From Scylla paramamosain (lineage: Eukaryota > Arthropoda > Malacostraca > Decapoda > Portunidae): 64,000 bases of DNA. Of the stretch, positions 24,480 through 64,000 are shown piece by piece. A program made the position numbers and the translations under genes. Under the pieces are notes generated by a model. The model made no database searches, was not told the origin of the DNA, and worked only from the letters and a program-made list of their open reading frames with translations. The stretch covers positions 13,687,615-13,751,614 of the forward strand of contig NC_087180.1 of the NCBI RefSeq assembly GCF_035594125.1. The letters are read 5' to 3'. Position 1 is the first letter of the stretch. Every line of letters starts with the position of its first letter.

Positions 24480-25260
24480 TGATGCTAAAGGGAGGGCTGA
24501 TGAAAGATGGGGGAGGAAATTATGAGAATAAGAAAATGTTCTGAAAAGAGTTGAAGAAAGCTAGGAAAGGATCATCTGGCAGTGAGGAACAGGTGAAAGC
24601 AAAGGATGGTGGGGTGTTGGCTATGCAGGATGAGGTAGGAAGGTTAGGAGAGTATTTTCAAGAAACTGGTGAGTTTGGAGGAGGAGGGACAGCCTAAGAT
24701 TGGATCATTTAGTAGAGATACTAGAGTAGATGTAATAGGAGAGTTAAATGAGGTATGTATAAGAAAGGAAAAGGTGCAGGCAGCAGTAAGGAAGATGAAA
24801 AGTGGAGAAGCACCATGTCTGGATGGAGGTGCAGTGGAGTGTTTGAAAGCAGGTGGGGTCAGTGTCATAGAGTTGTTATTTAGCTTGTTAAATGTGTGCT
24901 TTCAGATTAGCATGGTACCATGGGAGTGAGCAAGTGCATCTGTACTTCCAGTGTATAAAAGAAAAGAGGATAGGCATGAGCACTTTTATTACAGAGGTAT
25001 TATTCTATTGAGTGTGGTAAGTAAGGTGTATGATAAGATAATGATAAGATCAGAGAAAGTACAGATGGAATAACTTGTGATGCACAAAGAGGGTTCAGGA
25101 GAGGGAAGCACTGTAGATCAGCTGTGCTGTAAGACAGATTTGAGAAGGCATAGGGTAGAACTGATAGGGAAGGAATGTGAGATGTCTTGAAGTTGTATGG
25201 TGTTTGTGATAGGTTGTTAAAAGATAGATGAGATGGCAGTGGTGCAACCAGGCTGAAATA
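24480..25260 (+). mobile_element. LINE reverse-transcriptase remnant (central domain)
   Basis: The longest open piece (24669-24929) encodes VRKMKSGEAPCLDGGAVECL and LLNVCFQISMVPWE, matching the VxKMKxGKAPGLDGVxVECLKAGG ... LLNVCFxxxxVPxEW signature of non-LTR reverse transcriptases. Upstream, FxKELKKARKGSSGSEEQVK fits the linker of the same ORF. Downstream, YRGIILLSVVSKVYDKI fits the next conserved block, followed by a stop-containing match to the EQCGFRxGRGCVDQ block. The block with the catalytic aspartates appears deleted. Dead copy. Confidence 0.8.
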
Positions 25261-25873
25261 AAGAAGGGAAAGATAAAGAAGCAAAGTTATTAGAGATAAA
25301 AGTTTGGGAAGATTTCAATATTTTCTATTGATGAAGGGGTTTTTGGCTACTTGGAGGAGACTTGGCATGATTCCTTGCAGAAATATAATAGTGCACAAGT
25401 ACCTTTTGTGGGCCACCTATCTATAATGTATAGCATAAGAACAGGTTGTGTTAAACCAAGGTTTGGAAGCTTTATGATGAGAGGAAGAGTGAGGAATGTA
25501 TGCCTCCATGCCAGACACTATCACCTCTGTTATGTGCTCAGCCCACAGAGATGGGTATCTGACACAGAATCAGAAGTCATTCCAAGGAAAATCAGAATAA
25601 CATCTCAGGCTCTCCCAATTAGCAGAGACAAAATGTCAGAGACATCTACACTTTGGAGGATCCTGAGGATATTCAGATATGAGGTTGTGATCAGAAGAGC
25701 CCAAAAGAGGTAAACAGTGACAGCACAGGCAGGATTAGAAGTTAGGAAAGTCAAGAATGCTGGGCAATAAAATTACTTAACAACTACCTTGTAAGACATG
25801 TGAAACACAAATTTGACACCTGCATCTCTCCTATCAAATTTATCTTGAAATACATTTCCTTAGCATTGTGTAC

Positions 25874-25946
<73 letters not shown>

Positions 25947-27300
25947 AAGATAACATCTTGGCAGTGACTGATTGGACTGGACAACCAGTCAATGAAATTA
26001 AAGACTCTGGCTCACTTGGTCTCTCCTCACCTCCCCTCCTTCCTCCTCTTCTGCATGTCTCCATACCATTGTTACCTTAAAACCCAAAGCCTACATCTGC
26101 ACTTGCCTTAATCAACTTTACCTTGAGATACTTACCTGCAGCAGCCCACACACACAAACACACGTCAACCTTACACAGGATATTTTTCACCCTGACTTCT
26201 GTCCTCAGTACTGGCTGTTTACCCTCCTGTATCTTCCTCCAGGAGTGGTGTCATACTGCCATCAATGTCCCTGTCCTTGGCCTGCCTTACCTTTAATACC
26301 TTTGAAGTATTTTGTCCGTTAGTGATGCAGCTAAGATGGGTCTCCAATGTAACCAGACAACTCCCTGTCCCCCATGGTTTAGTATACTAATGGAATTGGA
26401 GCTTGGGTATCCTGGCGTTGGCAGTTGGTCTGAAATTGGCCAGCCATACATCTAAGTGGTGCTTGAAGGTATTGGGTGACACCACTCATATTTCTGAGTT
26501 TCACTGGGATGCAGTTAAAAAGTTGGGTCTGGCACCTTCCCCCTGCTGTCCTTGTCCTTTCTCCTGCTGTCCTAACCCTTCCTATCCTGGTGGCTACCTT
26601 CTTTACCTTACTACTGCTGCCCTCCTCTTGCACCCTACAGGCACAGCCAGCAGCCTGCCTAGTGGCCATAGGGCTTTCCTCATCTGTCCTAACCTCCTTC
26701 ACCTGTCCCTGCCTGATCTTTCCTCCCAGTCCTCTCACAGTAAGCGTGATCTTGGGATTCCTGACTGGTACTTTACTTCAGTGGAGGGCCTAGGATCGGC
26801 ATTATTGAAGACGTCGAGTCCCTGGCTGGATGGGCCGCGTCCGGCAGTCTGGGTTGCCAGTTGTATATTTTCCTTGCAGTTATCAGGTCAGGCCAGGATA
26901 GATTAAGTTTGGTTGGGGGCAATGAACGCGGCCCAGCCAACCAGGGACCCCAAGTCTCCAATAGTGCTCTAACATCCTCCACCTCCCTTGGCCTCACTCC
27001 CTGGGGTGTCTTCCTTGGTCTCCTCCGTCTCGGAGCCCTCCACCTCACTCCTCAGTCAGGGACTCCCATGAACTAAAGGATCCTATTATTGAGAATGCTA
27101 TCCCCTGCCCCCTTCAGCTCCACACATTCAACAAGGTACCAATCATAATGGCTTTCACATGCTACTCCTCACCAGCGACATGTTACCTCCTTCCTGCACT
27201 TCTCGCAGTCACTATCAAACATTCTTACTCAAAATGGGGCTACCACACAACCCACACACTCCAATAGCTTTAAAAATGTTCAAGAGCTGCGGCTCCACTC
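25260..27300. other. Intergenic, no recognised gene
   Basis: Holds a TC/AC repeat. A GC-richer stretch at 26380-27080 has long overlapping frames on both strands (for example 26403-26906) but none has recognisable motifs. It could be repeat-derived, and I cannot assign it. Confidence 0.35.
25879..25947. repeat. (TC)n(AC)n compound microsatellite
   Basis: About 43 bases of TC running directly into 25 bases of AC. Confidence 0.96.
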
Positions 27301-27311
27301 ACCACACCGCC

Positions 27312-27552
27312 ATCTTAATCTTGATCTTAATGGTACAGGTGGCACAGGATCATTCCTGAGCCAGGCCTTTGGATCGGCAACTCCTGTAGAAAGGGGGGGA
27401 AAAAAAAGAGAAACGAACAGCATCCTCTATCCTAATTGTTCATACATCTGGCACGCCACATTCTCTCCAGAAACTCTTTCACCATTCAAGTCTCACTTGA
27501 TCTTGATGCTACAGTTGGCTCGGGATTACTCCTGATTCAAGCCTTTGTATCG

Positions 27553-27583
<31 letters not shown>

Positions 27584-27660
27584 CAGACACCATCTTTCAC
27601 ACCACTAGTTCCTACATCTAGCACACCACATTTTCTCCAGGAACTTCATAGCCTCAATCA
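27312..27660. repeat. Imperfect tandem duplication, about 170-190 bases
   Basis: Two diverged copies: cttgatcttaatggtacagg at 27319 recurs as cttgatcttgatgctacagt at 27500, and catctggcacgccacattct at 27446 recurs as catctagcacaccacatttt at 27614. An A-run (27556-27583) interrupts the second copy. Antisense, the distal copy encodes a frame (27790-27605) ending EAMKFLEKMWCARC, which may be the C-terminus of a retroelement protein (weak). Confidence 0.65.
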
Positions 27661-27830
27661 TCCTTTCATTCGTTTCCCACAGTCCCAGCAGCAACACCAT
27701 CCATTCCCTTCCTGTCTTCTCTACCTTGACATTCCCCAATTCTCTTAGCATCATTTGCATCATCTCATCCCTGTCTCTAGCATACTTCACACACCAGCAT
27801 CACATACTGATGAATCTGTTGTACTATTAT

Positions 27831-27866
27831 ATCAAGGAAGCTTAAGTGTGTTTTAGCTTCCTTGAT
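27831..27866. repeat. Perfect inverted repeat, 12-bp arms
   Basis: ATCAAGGAAGCT (27831-27842) pairs perfectly with AGCTTCCTTGAT (27855-27866) across a 12-base spacer. Confidence 0.9.
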
Positions 27867-30708
27867 GAATACTTAAGTATGGTACTGAAATTCAAACTAC
27901 TATATACCCTGACAAAGAAGTAAAAAACTATAATGATTTTATACTACCCTCTTCCAGCATCAGTAGAGACTCTTCTTGAAATGAGTACCTTTGGGATCAA
28001 GTAGACATCTAAGAAACTGCACAGACTGCCATGGCCAAGCAGCAGATATTTTATATAGTACACAATTTACTTCTATTGGATCTGCTCACGTTTCAGGTAC
28101 GGGGAAATAAAATCCTCGACAGAGCACGCTAAGTAAATACAGTGTTTGCTCAAGCAGGTATTTAACCTTCATAATTAGCACCAAACATATTCTTTAATGA
28201 AACCATAATATACTTTAATGTCAAATATGTGATTACGTTTTTTTTTTTTTTTTCTGTGTAAATGCACTGAAAAAAAAAAGTACCAGGTAAGGAAACGCTC
28301 CAGATGGGACAGGTGTAGGAAGCCCTGTACGCCAAGACGCGCTGAAAACAAGGAGAAGGATGGAAATAAAGACTCTGAGGGTGATGTCTGACCTCTTTAC
28401 TTCCATATCAAGTGGACACGCAGGATGTGACCCGTGTCAGAGGGTGGTGGGACTTGGGGGGGATGGGGCACGGCGTTCAGAAACCACCCACGTCCCCAAG
28501 GCCCGCCCTGGCAGTGTGAGCGTGTTGTAGCACAATAATAGCCTTTAGTCTAGTAGTACGTAATGGTCACTTTACCATGTGGAAATATCTTGTATTCTGC
28601 TGAGACTGGTAGTCTTTTTATTATTATTGTTATTATTAGTAGTATTATAATTCTTATTATAATTATTATTATTCTATGGTCACATGTTGGTGGTTGTGAT
28701 GTACTGATTACTGTTGTTTGTGGTGGTTGGAAAAATTGCATTTGTAAGCAAATTACAAACGCATTAACTGCTAGAGACCACATAATAAGGTCATTAAACT
28801 GTTGTGGACCTGGAGTTGCATGTACAATCACAGAAAAGGTTGTGACCACTAGTTATTCTACAAAATTATACAGTTTCAAACCAAATTCCAAGATGATTAT
28901 CACTCCAACAACAACTATACAACATTTCTCTCGACGGGGCAGCACACCAGCCCCTGAACGCTGCTTACAAAGATGTCAAATGAAGTGTCCACCCTAAAGA
29001 TCGTCTTTGATTAATTATATTCAAAACTATGCATAACTGTCCAATGAAGAGAAGGTTACTTCATTTACTCATGCATAAGCACACATACTAACCAAGGGAA
29101 ATGACAAAGCCTAGACCATGTACACCGACTTTTTGGCGGAACACAGTGAAATGGGCTAAAAATAACAGTAAACGCTTCATTCCGTAAAATGATTGAGAAC
29201 AACTTCAATGGAGAACAAAGCTTGTAGCAGCCGCACCATGGCACCAAAAGTGTGTGACGCAGGTGTCTTGCCTGTGCCGGCAGCCACCAGCCTCAAACAA
29301 CTCGAGTACAAAGCCAAATTCTTCCAGTCAAAACAAGCTGACACATCGAGGCTGACAGATGCCGGCCGCGCAGCATTTTGTCTAAAAGGGAGAGCGAATA
29401 CAGCGCATTCATCCTAACTAGTCCAAAAACAAAGCCACATTTGTCTCGAGAAGAGTCAGTTTCTCCCTCCGTACAAAGAGCAGTTCATGAGCACCAGTGA
29501 CGCGTGACGATGGGGGAGTGAGCGAGCAAGTGAGGCCTCGGTCGCAGCCCCTCACAACCCACTCTGTACTTTCTCGACCACCTACCTACAGTACCTACCT
29601 CCTCCTACTTCCTCGGGGCGCGGCCTCGCCTCACTCAGAGTCCAATTAGTCACTATCTGATAGGCCGGCCCAGACTGTCAAAGATAACACTTCTAAAGAC
29701 TGGGTGGCCAAGCGTGGGGAAGTTATCTCGGTCGTGGTGGAGAGTTGAGGGCCATCACCATCATCGTGGCAAGAAGGGCAGTACAAGGCGAGACGCTCCT
29801 TCTCCTCCGGCATCATCATCATCACCATCAACACCACCATCACCATCCTGTCAACTCCTCCTCCTTCTCCTCCCGAGAACGCAACACGAGAAGCTAAACT
29901 AAACGCAAGGTAGCGTGTGTGTGATATTGTGCGTTTTTGACCCGTATTAATGGAGAGACATGGAAACTGTCTTTGCTCGAGCGAGGGCTTCTCTACTTGA
30001 TCGTCAGAGCTAGATTACTAAGCTGAACAACCACGTCATTAAACATTAAATAATATAATAGGCATTGCAATATTACTGTGAAATTGGGAACATAGTAAAG
30101 ACATTTCTAAACCTAAGTCACAACATCTTTTCAAAGGGAGAAAAACTGGAGGTGACGGAAAAGTAGCCAGGAATTAAAAGTTTCGACACAAACCGGACCA
30201 TATGAATATCTGCTGTGCGTTGTTAAAATGGCGTAATATTACCAACAATAAATATTGACACTATTGTATTTGTGTTTATATATTGATAACCAGACTTTAA
30301 CCATCCTAATAAACTCCTGCTAACATTTGTTTTGCCAGGTAACAAAAGCGATTATTGGAGTACAGAACAACAGGGTTGCTCCTCATTATTGAAAGCAGAC
30401 GGCAAACCAAATGCTTGCAAGTTACTTCGACATACAAATATGGAAATGATATCTTAAAATACCGTCCTAACAATTCTAAAGATCCTACAATTTTTCCCTA
30501 AATTATTCATACTATATTTGATATATTATCTTTGATCAAGACCACTGTGCATTTTTTCCTTGGCGACGAGATGTATTAACAATAAATAGAGTAACACCGC
30601 AGCTCCTCCAAACAAATAAATAAAGTCCAAACTGACCATAATCAAGTATTGCCAGTAAGTTCAGTACTCTAGGGTCTGCCAAAGTCCAAGTTATCATCTC
30701 ATTTTTCT

Positions 30709-30711
<3 letters not shown>

Positions 30712-30773
<62 letters not shown>

Positions 30774-30830
30774 ATCATTATTATTATTATCATCATCATC
30801 ATTATCATCGTTATCATTATTATTTATTAT
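30712..30830. repeat. (ATT)n microsatellite
   Basis: About 60 bases of pure ATT, then interrupted ATT/ATC triplets. Confidence 0.95.
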
Positions 30831-31014
30831 TATTTTTGCCAAATGGATCTTTTCATCAAAGGAGTGGCTACAAATGAAGACTGAACAATTCTAAAAGTCG
30901 CTGTAGGTGATTGTGTTCCTGCTGGATTCAACACGTTACTCTCTCAGTCACTGGAGCAGGACTATGCCAAACGCTCTCAATTTTGTGCCTAAAAATGGAG
31001 CCTTACATATTCAC

Positions 31015-31164
<150 letters not shown>

Positions 31165-31393
31165 AATTTATCGTTTCAACGCAACATCCCATGAGGTTCG
31201 ACAAGTAACTTTATCAAAACACATCATACAAATTAATGACATATCAAGAAAATACATTTATTTCAGAGAACCACTCAATAATTACTGTTTTGAATTTACC
31301 GACGGTCGTCCTGTTGTGAGCCCTGGTCGATATAAACGAGTACCAATAACAGTATTGCATTGCCACCAAGTCTGCAAATTCAGTAATATATAT

Positions 31394-31511
<118 letters not shown>

Positions 31512-32901
31512 TATATCACATCGAGGTGTCACTTATTTACTGTAACACTCGGGAAAATGTCCGTAATTCAAATTGTCCACAAGATTCGGGGGGAGACTGA
31601 GCAGCCTTCCTCTGGACAGTCTCATCAAAGGCCCACAAACCTTAATCGCTCCACAGATGCACAAAACTTGCACCAAAAAAATTATGCACGGCGGGCATAC
31701 CGACAGACATTGACGTTTATCCAAGCGCAGCTCCTCATCTAAGGAAACAAAATTGCTTTCAGTGTACATGATTGGAAGGCACAGCGCTTGCGATGGGCAC
31801 CGAGACGCCCCTCCTCTCCTTCAGACCAAATGCCACGTCCCTCGGTTCTGCGACGCACACACTCGCACGCACACAGCTACCTGCACTCACTCCGTCGCAA
31901 GCCCAAGCCGCTCGCTTAAACCCTCCAACAATTTCTAAGGTTTTTTTTTTTTTTTTCTTATTTCTTATTCACAACAAGGAAAATGGATTTAGTGGGTGGC
32001 GGGTCTGTTTGGAGGTTTTAAGACTCAGGGCTTCTAGAGAGCTGGACTGCTTTCCTGCTGGCGCTGTTCGCCTCCCGGCTGCCTCGTCTTGGGGCTATCA
32101 AGTGGTATAAAAAGTACATTTCACTCTTCAAAGAGCTAAAACGTCACTGCTGTTTCGATAACGTACTTGTAATTATAGTAGTATTATCGAGAACTTCTAA
32201 TAAATTCATTGCAACGGGGCTTCTTTACACATTGGTTTTGAGCATATCCTTCTGTAGTCCTCCAACACCCACACTGGTACTTGTGTCACCTCGGCACACG
32301 TGTACATCATTTATTCAGGTTAAATTTACGGGATTAAAATATAGTTTTACTTTGTTTTCTTATGTGCTTGTATAAACTCAAGTTCTAGAAACATCCCCAG
32401 CTTTGGTGAGTTTGTAATCCTCAGTAGGATGGATATATCAGTGCCGCATGTGTGATTTGCAACACTGCACGATGCCCAGTCTCTGGTATGGCGTGTAGGT
32501 AGGTAGTAGGGGCCGCCGGGCCAGACATCACCAAGACACGTTTCTCCCAAGTCCTGCCCATGCGCGCCTCTCTCAGCCTTCCCAGTGCCTCCAGCAGACA
32601 CCTTCCGGTCCTGTTCGACCACCACACCGCCAGCGAAGACTCTCCCGGTGGGTGGTGGGCACGCTTCGCTGGGGATTGAGTCGGACTCTTCGGCTCTGTG
32701 TCCATGTAACAAGTGACGTGCGATGGTCAGAAGCTACGCTAAAGCCTGCCTGCAGGGTAGCTCGACGATTGTCTTCTAAATACAAGCGTGATAGGCTCTG
32801 AAAGCAGACAAGAACAGAATTCATCACTATTTGGTTAGAAATAAAAAAAAATTACCTACTAGAGAAAAGAAGGCAAAAGTATATGTTATAGTAAAATTGC
32901 T

Positions 32902-32907
32902 TTTATT
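32902..32907 (-). promoter_or_regulatory. Candidate polyadenylation signal of Drep-2-like gene
   Basis: AATAAA on the minus strand, about 510 bases after the stop codon of the Drep-2-like gene. Support is by position only. Confidence 0.3.
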
Positions 32908-33418
32908 GATTTCTAGTATTGTCTAGTAAAATAAAGATGAGGATAAGCTTATTCTTTGCTTCAGTGTAAGTGAGTACTACATATCTGGTTCATGTTTGCT
33001 GTGCATTACGTTATCATTTAATGTCCCTGTACGTACATGCGGAAGCCGCGACTCACCTGGCGGGACATGTGGGAGTCGACCAGTGCCTCTCACGCGGCAT
33101 CAGTGGTCGCAGTGCCTCCTCCTGCCTATGTACACTAGAAACAAGGGCGGTGGTGGGGCCGTGCTGCTATCGGGGGATGACGAGTCGCTTTGTTGCAAGT
33201 GTAAGGGGGAACTCTTGAAAAAAGTTGCACTCAGTCACTCAACACTAGTCTAACTTTCCTGACATTCTTCACCATAGCACACACACCCTGTATATGCCAA
33301 CATCAGTATAACTTTTCGACAAAAAACTGAAACTGTTTGTCGAAAGCGTCACTCTAAACCCTGGCCTTATTGACAACGAACCAAAAATAAGTTTGTCCAA
33401 TAAACACAGTGCAAATAT

Positions 33419-63987
<30,569 letters not shown>

Positions 63988-64000
63988 GGTCCACACCGGG

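Larger units (their letters stand above)
21450..24480. other. Intergenic with minisatellites, no recognised gene
   Basis: AT-rich sequence with three separate tandem-repeat loci (listed separately) and no frame with recognisable protein similarity. Confidence 0.4.

Noticed and set aside
26403..26906. 167-residue frame in a GC-richer stretch
   Set aside because: Overlapping open frames on both strands suggest composition rather than coding; no motif recognised.
32347..32827. Overlapping minus-strand frames downstream of the Drep-2-like stop
   Set aside because: No recognisable protein and no splice link; more likely 3' untranslated or intergenic sequence.

Overview
This is a nuclear genomic window from an animal, most likely a decapod crustacean and possibly a crab. 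Four things point there. Genes are split into small exons with GT-AG introns. The predicted proteins are arthropod-like. There are dozens of long AT, GT, GA, AAT and ATT microsatellites. Decayed non-LTR retrotransposon 3' ends match element types I know from decapod genomes. Species is inferred; no database search was possible.

Layout. Positions 1-3493 hold no recognised gene. Positions 3498-11326 (+) carry a complete 14-exon ABCG half-transporter of the scarlet/white pigment-transporter group (673 residues, all junctions in phase), followed by a likely 3' UTR to about 11670. Positions 11670-33000 are mostly gene-poor and full of simple repeats, LINE remnants, a tRNA-derived SINE and several minisatellites. 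Inside that stretch, 16149-17068 (+) holds a candidate three-exon gene for a 68-residue secreted peptide that I do not recognise. Positions 63987-33419 (-) carry a seven-exon gene for a CIDE-N-domain protein of the Drep-2 type (552 residues as modelled). Its introns make up most of the right half of the window. The first exon lies 13 bases from the window edge, so upstream exons may be missing.

The two main genes converge, with about 22 kb between their stop codons, and have no obvious functional link. The transporter would import pigment precursors into granules, by homology to Drosophila scarlet/white. The Drep-2-like protein combines a CIDE-N interaction domain, a low-complexity middle and a conserved C-terminal domain; in Drosophila, Drep-2 is a synaptic protein.

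The points most worth a second look are these: the small secreted-peptide gene; the junction between Drep-2 exons 6 and 7, which needs a GC-AG intron and whose read-through would give a Gln/His-rich alternative C-terminus; and microsatellites placed directly at splice sites of the transporter gene. Exon borders come from reading frame, phase and splice consensus only, without transcript support.
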